From positions 1 through 64,000 of the forward strand of contig NZ_CP188319.1 in assembly GCF_050033475.1 (NCBI RefSeq): DNA of 64,000 bases. Reading direction: 5' to 3'. The stretch is from Cetobacterium sp050033475. GTDB taxonomy: Bacteria > Fusobacteriota > Fusobacteriia > Fusobacteriales > Fusobacteriaceae. Shown here piece after piece: positions 8,380 through 16,716 of the stretch (position 1 is the stretch's first letter; each line of letters opens with the position of its first letter). The notes under the pieces are model-generated. The model saw only the letters and a program-made list of their open reading frames with translations, was not told the DNA's origin and did not search any database. The position numbers and the translations under genes were made by a program.

Positions 8380-8766
8380 TTATTGTACTATTTTTATTCC
8401 TGTCATGGTATTTACCATTATTTCATTACATAATTCCCCTAAATCAACTGTACTATTAGTTCTTTCGATGGAATCTATAATCATTGGTAAATTCACCCCT
8501 GTCATAACAGCTATTTCCTTTTCTAAAGTATTTTTTTTATACTCGCAGGCTGTATTATATGGTGTTCCACCATTAACATCACATAAAATAAGAATTCTAT
8601 TTCCTAGTTTATCCACAAATTCGTTAAATTCTTTTTTGAATTCATTTATATTCATATCTTGTAATAGACTGATTGCATGCACATTATGCAATTTACCATA
8701 GTACATATTACAACTATGTAATAATCCTTGTGACATTTCACCATGTGTAACTACTACTATTTCCAT
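8380..8766 (-). CDS. PTS system mannose-type EIIA component (orphan)
   Basis: A 128-residue EIIA-Man domain. The phosphorylatable His is His8 in VVTHGEMSQGL, and DVNGGTPYN near residue 63 matches the conserved D-x-x-GG-[ST]-P-x-N strand-loop. Full length for a stand-alone EIIA. No EIIB, EIIC or EIID gene lies nearby, so it may serve a transporter encoded elsewhere or have a regulatory role. DhaM-like proteins share the fold, but no dihydroxyacetone kinase gene is near. It has a near-consensus promoter at 8809-8836. Confidence 0.85.
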   Translation of the reverse strand: MEIVVVTHGEMSQGLLHSCNMYYGKLHNVHAISLLQDMNINEFKKEFNEFVDKLGNRILILCDVNGGTPYNTACEYKKNTLEKEIAVMTGVNLPMIIDSIERTNSTVDLGELCNEIMVNTMTGIKIVQ

Positions 8767-8808
8767 TTAACCAACCCCTATTAATATTTTATGTAATATA
8801 TTAATATA

Positions 8809-8836
8809 AGTATACTTCATAAGTTGCTGTTGTCAA
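8809..8836 (-). promoter_or_regulatory. Promoter of the orphan EIIA gene
   Basis: Minus strand TTGACA (8831-8836), 16-base spacer, TATACT (8809-8814). An 8-bp inverted repeat ATTAATAT/ATATTAAT (8780-8805) occupies the leader. Confidence 0.8.
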
Positions 8837-8847
8837 TAACCTTTAAT

Positions 8848-9486
8848 CTATTTTTTATTCCAATCGCTTAGGAATTTTTCTATTCCAGCATCAGTTAAAG
8901 GATGCTCTAACATTTTAGTTAAAACTTTATATGGTATAGTTGCAATATTAGCCCCTGCTCTCGCTGCTTCCTTTGAATGTAATGGATTTCTAATACTTGC
9001 TGCTATGATTTCTGTTTCAAGTCCATGAATAGCAAAAATATCAGCTATTTCTTCTATTAAATCTATTCCATTTACACCTATGTCATCTAATCTTCCTAAA
9101 AATGGACTTACATATGTTGCTCCTGCTCTTGCCGCCATTAATGCTTGGTTAGCTGTGAATATAAGAGTAACATTTGTTTTGATTCCCTTTTCAGTTAAAG
9201 CTCTACAAGCTTCTAATCCGTCTGCTGTTATAGGTAATTTTATAACTATATTTTTATGAATTTTTGCTAATTCGATTCCTTCTTTTATCATTTCTTCAGC
9301 TACTAAAGAAATAACCTCTGCACTTATAGGTCCGTCTACAATGCTACAAATTTCTTCTACAACTTCTTTAAAATCTCTACCTTCCTTAGCTATTAAAGAT
9401 GGATTTGTTGTAACACCTGCAATACATCCCATTCTAGCTGCCTTTTTGATTTCCTCTACGTTAGCTGTGTCAATAAATAGTTTCAT
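8848..9486 (-). CDS. Small transaldolase (TalC/FSA family)
   Basis: A 212-residue single-domain class I aldolase barrel. GVTTNPSL is the N-terminal signature and Lys83 in IVIKLPIT is the Schiff-base lysine. At position 57 it reads Glu (PISAEVISL), as in transaldolases such as B. subtilis YwjH; the fructose-6-phosphate aldolase of E. coli has Gln there. NVTLIFTANQAL and FLGRLDDIG also follow the transaldolase side. It probably moves dihydroxyacetone units in the non-oxidative pentose phosphate pathway. GGGAGGAG lies before the ATG. The 175 bases downstream of its start (9487-9661) hold its promoter region and nothing else that I recognise. Confidence 0.88.
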   Translation of the reverse strand: MKLFIDTANVEEIKKAARMGCIAGVTTNPSLIAKEGRDFKEVVEEICSIVDGPISAEVISLVAEEMIKEGIELAKIHKNIVIKLPITADGLEACRALTEKGIKTNVTLIFTANQALMAARAGATYVSPFLGRLDDIGVNGIDLIEEIADIFAIHGLETEIIAASIRNPLHSKEAARAGANIATIPYKVLTKMLEHPLTDAGIEKFLSDWNKK

Positions 9487-9661
9487 TTAAACTCCTCCCT
9501 GATACTAATTTTTATCATTTCACTTTATTCATTATCAAGGTCTTTTAGTTTACTAATTCTGTATCGGTTACCTTTTTATAGCTACCTCTCCCCTACAGGA
9601 TTAAAAACATCTTACATTTATAGGTATATCATATCTATCCATATATGTCCATTATTTTACA

Positions 9662-10693
9662 CTAATTCCCGAACTTATAATCATTTTTTCTAATTAGCCA
9701 TAAAAAGAAAGGTGCCCCTAATATTGCTGTAATTACTCCAATGGGAATTTCTTGTCCTGCAACTAAACTTCTAGCTAAGTCATCTGTAATTAATAAAAAT
9801 AATCCTCCCAGTAAAACTGAAAAAGGTATTAATTTTTTATGATTAGAACCAACTACTCCTCTACTTATATGAGGAATTACCAATCCAACAAAACCTATTA
9901 TTCCAGTATTAGATACAATAAATCCTGTTAATAAAGTTGAAACTAAAACTATTATCCATCTTACTTTTTTTACATCAACTCCTAAAGTTAAAGCTGTTTC
10001 ATCTCCAGTAAGCATAATATTTAATTCCCTATAAAATGGATAGATTATACCTAGAGAAATTATAAAGGCTAAAAAGGATATCCCTACTATACTCCAATTG
10101 CTTCCTGATAAACTTCCAACCATCCAAAACATAGCACTTCTAACTTGATTTTCCCTAGGACTTGTCATAACTAAAAATGTGGTTATCCCTGAGAATAAAG
10201 AGGATACAGCTACCCCAGTTAAAACCAATCTTGAAGTTGAAAAGCTTTTTACTCCTGAATTGAAAAAAACTATGGCTGCAGTTAATATGGAAAACATAAA
10301 GGCCCCTATGGGAACTCCCATCAATAGTCCCCCTCCTCCTAAAATAATTACTAATATTGCTCCTGTACTAGCTCCTGAAGATATTCCTAAAATATATGGA
10401 TCTGCCAAAGTATTTTTAGTTAAAACCTGCATAAGTATTCCTACTAAAGATAAGGATCCCCCAACAATTAAAGACATTATTATTCTTGGGGCTCTCAATT
10501 TCCATACTATTATTTCTATGGTTTTATTCCAATTAGGCTGAAAAATATTTGTTCCAAATAATTTATTTATAAAAATTTTCCATACTTCCAGTGGAGATAA
10601 ATTTACTGACCCCAAAAGTATTGAAAATGTAATTCCTATTAAAGTTGCCATTATGAGTAATCCCATTAGCAAAGTAAAATTTATTTTTTTCAT
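9662..10693 (-). CDS. FecCD/BtuC family ABC transporter permease
   Basis: A 343-residue polytopic permease for iron-siderophore, heme or cobalamin import, with VGGSLSLVGILMQVLTKN and the GFVGLVIPHISR coupling motif near the C-terminus. The frame is open to 10720, but a GGAG lies five bases before the ATG at 10693, and the promoter at 10730-10757 would start RNA almost on top of 10720. Its neighbour upstream is a riboswitch-controlled TonB receptor, but a terminator and a new promoter separate them. No ATPase partner is encoded in the window. B12 is a plausible substrate from context; iron-siderophore or heme are equally allowed by the family. Confidence 0.85.
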   Translation of the reverse strand: MKKINFTLLMGLLIMATLIGITFSILLGSVNLSPLEVWKIFINKLFGTNIFQPNWNKTIEIIVWKLRAPRIIMSLIVGGSLSLVGILMQVLTKNTLADPYILGISSGASTGAILVIILGGGGLLMGVPIGAFMFSILTAAIVFFNSGVKSFSTSRLVLTGVAVSSLFSGITTFLVMTSPRENQVRSAMFWMVGSLSGSNWSIVGISFLAFIISLGIIYPFYRELNIMLTGDETALTLGVDVKKVRWIIVLVSTLLTGFIVSNTGIIGFVGLVIPHISRGVVGSNHKKLIPFSVLLGGLFLLITDDLARSLVAGQEIPIGVITAILGAPFFLWLIRKNDYKFGN

Positions 10694-10729
10694 CTCAACT
10701 CCATTAATTCTAAACTTCATTTTAAATAT

Positions 10730-10757
10730 ATTGTAATGTTTTTTCCAAATATTTCAA
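10730..10757 (-). promoter_or_regulatory. Promoter of the FecCD permease
   Basis: Minus strand TTGAAA (10752-10757), 16-base spacer, TACAAT (10730-10735). RNA would start about 30 bases before the ATG at 10693. Confidence 0.65.
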
Positions 10758-10771
10758 AGATATATTTAAAA

Positions 10772-10807
10772 TAAAAAGTGCTGTCTAATATTGAGAACAG
10801 CACTTTT
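10772..10807 (-). terminator. Terminator after the TonB-dependent receptor
   Basis: AAAAGTGCTGT / ACAGCACTTTT stem around an 11-12 base loop, followed on the minus strand by TTTTTATTTT. Confidence 0.8.
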
Positions 10808-10812
10808 CTCTA

Positions 10813-12813
10813 TTAAAATTTATATTCAATTCCTAGTGTATAGTTTCTTCCTATGGCAGGATAATATTGTCTTCTATTTATTTTTTGTCCTTCATATTTA
10901 TCATCCCAATATCCTGCATACTCATCATATTTTTTATCAAAGATATTTTCTATTCTAGCTGTTAAAGTTATTCCATTATTAAATTTATAATATGCTGACA
11001 TATTTACAATATAATAACCCTTTACAGTCTCTCCTCTTTCATTGGCAATATCATCTAAATCATAGGAATTACTATAATAAAGCCAATCAGCACCCACTGT
11101 AAATTGTGATGTTATGTCATAATTTGCTCCTGCAGTAACTTTCCAGTTTGGTACACTTGGTATATAGCTTCCCTTATATTTTCCATCTGTTACCTTATGG
11201 TGTAAATATGTTACAGATGTATTTAATGTTAAGTTTCCTATATAGTGCTCTGCAAATCCTTCAAATCCAATTCTTTTTGTATCTCCTATATTATAGTTTA
11301 CCATTCCTGTAAATTCTGGAGGTATTGTTGAATATATTTCATCCTGGGTCCATTTATAGAAAGTTCCTAAGGATACATAGGTATTATATACAAAATCCTT
11401 AACTCCTAATTCTATTGTATCTTGAGTTTGAGGTTTTAATTTCTCTGAATTTCTTGTATATCTAATCTCTCCAATAGTTGGAGTTCTAAATGCTCTAGTA
11501 TATGTTAAATATGTAGACCCTGTATCTGAATATAAATAATTTCCACTTAACTCTAAGGAATAATTTCCATATTTTGTATGATCCTTTGTTCCAATTTTGT
11601 TGTGATCATTAAGGGAACCATTTCTCCAATAAAAATCATATTTTGCCTTATCATATCTTATTCCCTGAGTAAATTGAAATTTATCATAATTTATTTTATT
11701 CATTACAAAAATCCCATAATTCTTTTTCACAGAATTTCCAAATTCCATATATTTTTTTTTCCCATTTTCTCCATTAGAATCAGTTGTACCTGCTATTACA
11801 TCAATTTTAGCAATTTTTTCATATGGTTTTATTTCATCATCTAAATAATCCATCCCTACAATTAAATAGTTAGAGTCCATATATGTTTTTTTCAATTGAA
11901 CTTTACCATATTTTCTAACATCATCCCCATCTCTATAGGATCTTTTATTTTCATAGAAATTTCCATAGGCTAAAAATTCTAAATCCTTTTGAATTTCTTT
12001 TCTATATTTTAAATAGTAGTCATCACTTTTATGCTTTGATCTTGATAATTTTCCTGGATCACGTCTATCATTATCACTTACATATCTTGGAACTGCTACT
12101 CCACTTCTATTTTCATCTTCTGAATGGGTATATTTAAATTCAATATCTCCATTTTCTAAAAGATACTTAGCTCTAAATCTAGCATCATTTTTTTCATATT
12201 TTTCCCCATGTCTCCAAGCACTTGGATTGGAATTTGTAAATCCCACCTCTGTTAAAAGTTTATCTGTTACCTTAAATCCAGTATCAAATCCCTTTTTGCC
12301 ATAGTGATAATTTCCTGTTTCTAAATAAACATTTCCATAAAAATTCTTATCCATAGCTGATTTACTTACAATATTTACAACTCCTCCTATGGCCTTATCT
12401 CCATAAAGAACTGCTCCACCACCTGGAATTACTTCTATCTTTGATATACTCTCCAATGGTAAATTAGAAATTTGAGAAGCTGAAACTGGAACTCCATCTA
12501 AGGTTATTAGAGAGTTTCTATCACTATACATGGAATTTAAACCTCTAATATCAAATTTTATTGTTCCTGCATATCTTTTTACTGAAACCCCAGGCACATT
12601 TTGTAAAACTTGCACTAAATCCTTAGCTCCACTTTTTTCTATTTGTTCTCCTGTTATTATAGAAATATTTGCTGGAGTATCCCTAACCGTTGTTTCAAAG
12701 TTCTCAGTGGTAATAACACTATCCTCTAATTTAATAAAGTTACTGTTTTCCTTTCCCAATGAAACAGTGCTAGCACAAACAAGTAAAGATGCTAATAGTA
12801 ATTTTTTATTCAA
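10813..12813 (-). CDS. TonB-dependent outer-membrane receptor, probably for cobalamin (BtuB-like)
   Basis: A 666-residue protein: signal peptide (cleaved near SLG-KE), TonB-box-like stretch EDSVITTEN, plug domain (about 40-155, with DLVQVLQNVPGV and GGAVLYGDKAIGGVVNIVSK) and a beta-barrel ending in an aromatic residue (LGIEYKF). The start codon is TTG at 12811-12813, preceded by a strong GGGAGG; no ATG offers an intact signal peptide. The cobalamin riboswitch directly upstream makes a corrinoid the likely cargo, and expression should fall when B12 is plentiful. Family is certain; substrate is inferred from the riboswitch. Confidence 0.88.
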   Translation of the reverse strand: MNKKLLLASLLVCASTVSLGKENSNFIKLEDSVITTENFETTVRDTPANISIITGEQIEKSGAKDLVQVLQNVPGVSVKRYAGTIKFDIRGLNSMYSDRNSLITLDGVPVSASQISNLPLESISKIEVIPGGGAVLYGDKAIGGVVNIVSKSAMDKNFYGNVYLETGNYHYGKKGFDTGFKVTDKLLTEVGFTNSNPSAWRHGEKYEKNDARFRAKYLLENGDIEFKYTHSEDENRSGVAVPRYVSDNDRRDPGKLSRSKHKSDDYYLKYRKEIQKDLEFLAYGNFYENKRSYRDGDDVRKYGKVQLKKTYMDSNYLIVGMDYLDDEIKPYEKIAKIDVIAGTTDSNGENGKKKYMEFGNSVKKNYGIFVMNKINYDKFQFTQGIRYDKAKYDFYWRNGSLNDHNKIGTKDHTKYGNYSLELSGNYLYSDTGSTYLTYTRAFRTPTIGEIRYTRNSEKLKPQTQDTIELGVKDFVYNTYVSLGTFYKWTQDEIYSTIPPEFTGMVNYNIGDTKRIGFEGFAEHYIGNLTLNTSVTYLHHKVTDGKYKGSYIPSVPNWKVTAGANYDITSQFTVGADWLYYSNSYDLDDIANERGETVKGYYIVNMSAYYKFNNGITLTARIENIFDKKYDEYAGYWDDKYEGQKINRRQYYPAIGRNYTLGIEYKF

Positions 12814-12841
12814 TTTTTCCTCCCTCGAAGTAAATCCATTA

Positions 12842-12972
12842 AAAGTATCCTGACTAATTTCATCCTACTCCTATCCTTCCCAATATCTTTCCCAAAATAT
12901 CAGTGGTCTCATAGTTTCGTCCATATTACAGTGGCGGGGCCGTAAAGGAATCTAACCTTACTTCCATATTAA
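12842..12972 (-). promoter_or_regulatory. Cobalamin riboswitch upstream of the TonB-dependent receptor
   Basis: Minus-strand leader with the conserved core: CGGCCCCGCCACTGTAAT (5' half), a second CCACTG, GGGAA repeats, and a B12-box-like AGTCAGGATACT (12844-12855). The receptor ribosome site lies only about 20 bases after the B12 box, and no poly-T hairpin intervenes, so control of translation seems more likely than termination. Boundaries are approximate. Confidence 0.9.
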
Positions 12973-12996
12973 TGATTTCTATTTGATTGTTAAATA

Positions 12997-13026
12997 ATTT
13001 TAACATTTTAAAAGTTTATATGTCAA
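12997..13026 (-). promoter_or_regulatory. Promoter of the riboswitch-receptor transcript
   Basis: Minus strand TTGACA (13021-13026), 18-base spacer, TAAAAT (12997-13002), just upstream of the riboswitch. Confidence 0.65.
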
Positions 13027-13076
13027 TTTCAATAAAAATATGTACTTTTATTTAAGAATATATCCTATTAATAAAC

Positions 13077-13106
13077 AAAAGAGGTCTATCTTTCCATAGA
13101 CCTCCA
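13077..13106 (-). terminator. Terminator of the polA-corA operon
   Basis: GAGGTCTATGG / ATAGACCTC stem (13081-13104) followed on the minus strand by TTTTGTTTATT, five bases after the last gene. Confidence 0.8.
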
Positions 13107-13109
13107 TAA

Positions 13110-13421
13110 TTATAACTTTATAATGTGATATTTAATTCCGTTTAAAACAAATATCTCTTCTTTTTTCTTATTTAATTTACTAAATTTTGCATGGGTATAT
13201 TTTTTTGCTACCTTCACTGGATAATCCTCAGATGTTCTCATGGCAATCAGTTCCATAGTTCCTAAAAGTTCTGCCTTATCATCTGTTACTAAATAATCAT
13301 CATTTCCCACTGTAAATAAAACTCCCTTATAAATATTACAACTTTTTATAAGTTTAAAATTAAAAGGTTTTCCTGTTGCCTTAACTATATATTGCCCTAG
13401 AGCATTTATTCTATTTTTCAT
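13110..13421 (-). CDS. Hypothetical protein, 103 residues, last gene of the polA operon
   Basis: I do not recognise this protein. It is basic, has no signal peptide or membrane segment, and alternates short hydrophobic beta-like stretches (YKGVLFTVGNDDYLVTDD, KEEIFVLNGIKYHIIKL), which suggests a small all-beta or alpha/beta fold. It begins three bases after corA stops and ends at the operon terminator, so it is clearly expressed with corA. A regulatory or accessory role for the neighbours is possible, but nothing in the sequence shows it. Confidence 0.7.
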   Translation of the reverse strand: MKNRINALGQYIVKATGKPFNFKLIKSCNIYKGVLFTVGNDDYLVTDDKAELLGTMELIAMRTSEDYPVKVAKKYTHAKFSKLNKKKEEIFVLNGIKYHIIKL

Positions 13422-13424
13422 TTT

Positions 13425-14489
13425 CTACCACCATTTCTTTCTTTTAAAATAAGCAACCATTCCTAATACTATTGCTATCATTATTCCCAGAGTCGTATAA
13501 TAACCATATCTCCAATTTAGTTCTGGCATATGTGCAAAGTTCATTCCATAAAGTCCAGCTATAAAACTTAAGGGAATAAAAATTGTAGATATTGTTGTCA
13601 GAACTTTCATTATTTCATTCATTGCATTTCCTATGGATGAATTATATAAATCAATAAGACCAGAAACTCTACTGTTTAAATTTTCCATATTTTCTGTAAC
13701 AACTATGCTATGGTCATATAAGTCTCTTAAGTAATTTTCTATTCCATTTTGAAACATTTCATTATTACTTATTTTTATAGCTATTTCTCTAATAGGATTC
13801 ACATTTCTTTTAAAGATTGCCAATTTCTTTTTCAATTCTGTTATTTTTTCCATATCACTGGAATCCACATCATTTAATATTTTTTCCTCTAAAGCATCAA
13901 TTTCATTATCAAATTCCTCTAAAATTAAAAGATAATTATCCACAATGGCGTCTAATAAAGAATAGGCTAAATAATTTTCCTTTCTTTTTCTTATTTTCCC
14001 AACACCTTGCTCTAATCTCTCTCTTATTTTAGAAAAAACATCCCCTGAAACCTCTTGGAAAGTTAATAAATAATCCTCTCCCAATATAAATGAAATTTGT
14101 TCATAGATAATTTCCTTTGTTTCATTGTTCATGGTTATCATCTTTAGCACAAGGAAAAGAAAATTCTCCCTTTCATCCATTTTTGGTCTTTGATTATGAT
14201 TTAACATATCTTCTAAAATTAAGTTATCTATTCCATATAGAGTTCCTATTTTTTCTATTAATTTAACATCATGAATACCACCTACATCTATCCAACTAAC
14301 TTCCTTATCTGGCTTCAATAAATTAATATCCACATCCTCTGAATAAGTTTTTTTATTAATATTATTCTCATCATAGGTATAATAAACTATTTTAATAGGC
14401 TCCCCTTCTCTATTTCCTGTATAAACCAATGTTCCTGGAGCTAATCCTAATTTTTTCATTTTTTTCATTCTCTCCTGAGCGTTTCTCAT
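13425..14489 (-). CDS. corA: CorA family magnesium/cobalt transporter
   Basis: A 354-residue protein: a large N-terminal cytoplasmic domain with the long coiled helix (about 150-285), then two C-terminal membrane helices. The signature YGMN ends the first helix and is followed by the acidic loop FAHMPELNW. It imports Mg2+ and possibly Co2+ as a pentamer. The start at 14489 follows AGGTGA; a second ATG seven codons in has AGGAG but at very short spacing, so either could be used. It sits 7 bases after the methylase gene. Confidence 0.9.
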   Translation of the reverse strand: MRNAQERMKKMKKLGLAPGTLVYTGNREGEPIKIVYYTYDENNINKKTYSEDVDINLLKPDKEVSWIDVGGIHDVKLIEKIGTLYGIDNLILEDMLNHNQRPKMDERENFLFLVLKMITMNNETKEIIYEQISFILGEDYLLTFQEVSGDVFSKIRERLEQGVGKIRKRKENYLAYSLLDAIVDNYLLILEEFDNEIDALEEKILNDVDSSDMEKITELKKKLAIFKRNVNPIREIAIKISNNEMFQNGIENYLRDLYDHSIVVTENMENLNSRVSGLIDLYNSSIGNAMNEIMKVLTTISTIFIPLSFIAGLYGMNFAHMPELNWRYGYYTTLGIMIAIVLGMVAYFKRKKWW

Positions 14490-14496
14490 AAATCAC

Positions 14497-16032
14497 CTAC
14501 TCTATAAATATTTTATAAAAATAATTATCTATTTCTCTTTGAATATCCTCTGAATAATTCTTTATTTGTTTTCTAACTAAATTCGATATATATTCCCTAT
14601 CAAATTCCTTCTCTGGATAATAAATCGGTGTTTCCTTTAAAGGGGTTGAATAAAACTCTAAATTTTTTCCCTTAATTTTTCCATTATATTTAAACCATTT
14701 GAAAAATACCTTGGAATTTAAATATCCTAAAATATAAAATAAATCCACCATTGAATTTTTCTTTGTCATATAATATATATCCGCACTTCCATAAAAAATA
14801 CCTTCATTATAAGCAAAATTATTATTTTTACAACGCTGTCTCACTACAATTTTAGGCTTAAGAAAAATCTCCTCATCCCTAGCCCATTGTAACTCCCACC
14901 AATTTATTCTAGAGGTTACAACTTCCCTTCTTTGAGATAATTTTTCCCTATATTGTTCCAAATGATTCTCTAATTTTTCATCTAGAGCTATTTTTCTATC
15001 TAAATATAATATCCAAAAGGGAGGTTCAGTTTCAGTTGTATATCTATTTATATCCTTATTTTTATAAAATGGTTTTAAGTAATCCTTAAATTCCTCTGTC
15101 CATTCATTAAAAATATAAGCCTTATCATGACCAGTAACAATTCCTTGATTTATATTTACCAATTCTCCCAGGGAAAAATTACTTTTATCCAATATACTTT
15201 TATTTAAATCCATAATATATTTTGGAGCTAGAACAATTTTTCCATAGGGATTATAAATCTCTTCATTATAACCTAAAAAGTTTTCTCCCTCCTCCAAAAT
15301 ATTAAATTCATTTATTTTTTCATCCTTAATCCAATAAAATATCATATTATGCTGTCCCACAGCATTTTTAAATAGAGAAAATTCAAAGGTATCAATCTCT
15401 AAAAAACTACCTTCCTCTTGAAATTTTCCCCTAAGTTTATTTGCTCCATCAGCCTTTAACCAATAATTAGTAGTAACATATGTTAAAATTCCACCTTTTT
15501 TCAAAAGGTCTATTCCCTTTTCTATGAAAAAATATAGATAATCCATTTTAGATTCATAGTATTTTTTACCAAATTCTGTTCTTCTAATTTCTTGAAATAT
15601 TTCCTTATTATTTTTTTCCCCTAAATAGGGAGGATTTCCCAATAAAATATCATAGGTTTCTCCCTCTTCTAAATATAAAGAATCCTCACAATTTAAATTT
15701 ATTTCATCAAAATTTATAAAATATTTTCCTAGAAGATTTTTTATTTTATCCTCACAAATTTCCAAGGCCTTCTCATCTATATCATAACCTGTTAACCAAG
15801 TAGGATAATATACATATGTTCCTAAAATTTCCCTAGAATATTTCAAAAGTTCTTCCAAAGCTACCAATAATAAATTTCCAGTTCCACAGGACAAATCACA
15901 AATTTTTAAATTTTTTAATCTCTCCTCACTTTTTCCCTCTTTAAAATAATATTCCAAGGATTTCTTTACCATTTTTATGGCAAATTCATAGGGTGTGTAT
16001 ATCTTATAATTGTAATTTTTTTCTTCATCCAT
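14497..16032 (-). CDS. Orphan N6-adenine DNA methylase (Eco57I/TaqI-type)
   Basis: A 511-residue protein with motif I CDLSCGTGNLLLV near residue 50 and the catalytic NPPYLGE near 130. A C-terminal region (about 265-500) resembles the TaqI-type target-recognition domain, including INQGIVTGHDKAYIF. This is the layout of a gamma-class adenine methylase such as the modification part of type II/IIG systems. No restriction endonuclease gene is next to it and the length leaves no room for a fused nuclease. It lies inside a housekeeping operon, nine bases from scpA and seven from corA, so it may be a solitary methylase with a resident role. Protein methylation is less likely. Confidence 0.8.
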   Translation of the reverse strand: MDEEKNYNYKIYTPYEFAIKMVKKSLEYYFKEGKSEERLKNLKICDLSCGTGNLLLVALEELLKYSREILGTYVYYPTWLTGYDIDEKALEICEDKIKNLLGKYFINFDEINLNCEDSLYLEEGETYDILLGNPPYLGEKNNKEIFQEIRRTEFGKKYYESKMDYLYFFIEKGIDLLKKGGILTYVTTNYWLKADGANKLRGKFQEEGSFLEIDTFEFSLFKNAVGQHNMIFYWIKDEKINEFNILEEGENFLGYNEEIYNPYGKIVLAPKYIMDLNKSILDKSNFSLGELVNINQGIVTGHDKAYIFNEWTEEFKDYLKPFYKNKDINRYTTETEPPFWILYLDRKIALDEKLENHLEQYREKLSQRREVVTSRINWWELQWARDEEIFLKPKIVVRQRCKNNNFAYNEGIFYGSADIYYMTKKNSMVDLFYILGYLNSKVFFKWFKYNGKIKGKNLEFYSTPLKETPIYYPEKEFDREYISNLVRKQIKNYSEDIQREIDNYFYKIFIE

Positions 16033-16041
16033 ATTTCTCTC

Positions 16042-16716
16042 CTAAACTAAAGATGAAATTCTATTTTCTCCGTCAATGTCTATTTTTCCCTCTTTATATA
16101 AATCTAAAATTGATAAAAACACATAGACCAAATGGATTCTATTTTCAGAATTTTTAAAAAAATAATTTATTTCCCTAGGTTTTTTTAAATTTTCCATTAT
16201 TTTTACCATTTCTTCCTCTAGAGAATATCTATTTTCGTAGGTTATTTCTATAACCTGTTCAGGAAGTTTATTCATATACTTTGAATAAAGTTGGAAAATA
16301 TCCATCTTAGTTACATTTTTTATTTCCAATTCCTTTGAAGGACTCTTTATAATTTTCAATCCCTCAGCCTTGGAATAGGAAATATTATATTCGTTTTCCA
16401 TTTCAGCTATTTTTAAGGATAACTCCTTAAAAATTTTATATTCCTCTAGCTTCCTTTTAAACTCCTTCTCCTTTTCATCTTCCCTATGGATATTTACAAG
16501 AGAAAGAGCCTTTATTTCCAATAATTCAGAAGCTATCAGTAGGAATTCTACTTTAACTTCTAAATTATCCTCCTGGGCCTTTTCTAAAATTTCCACATAG
16601 TCATCTATCAACTGACAAATTTTTATTTCAGAAATTTTCATTTTCTTCTTTTCAATTAAATGAAGAAGTAAATCCAAAGGTCCTTCAAAATTATCTATTT
16701 TAACTAATAAACTCAT
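16042..16716 (-). CDS. scpA: Segregation and condensation protein A
   Basis: A 224-residue kleisin. The N-terminal signature FEGPLDLLLHLIEKKK is diagnostic, and the C-terminal winged-helix part (about 160-220) fits. ScpA bridges the SMC dimer heads with ScpB to help compact and segregate the chromosome. Its first 17 bases overlap the end of ribF. No scpB is next to it in this window. Confidence 0.93.
   Translation of the reverse strand: MSLLVKIDNFEGPLDLLLHLIEKKKMKISEIKICQLIDDYVEILEKAQEDNLEVKVEFLLIASELLEIKALSLVNIHREDEKEKEFKRKLEEYKIFKELSLKIAEMENEYNISYSKAEGLKIIKSPSKELEIKNVTKMDIFQLYSKYMNKLPEQVIEITYENRYSLEEEMVKIMENLKKPREINYFFKNSENRIHLVYVFLSILDLYKEGKIDIDGENRISSLV

Noticed and set aside
14497..16032. 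Complete restriction-modification system.
   Set aside because: No endonuclease gene is next to the methylase, and the protein is too short for a fused nuclease.
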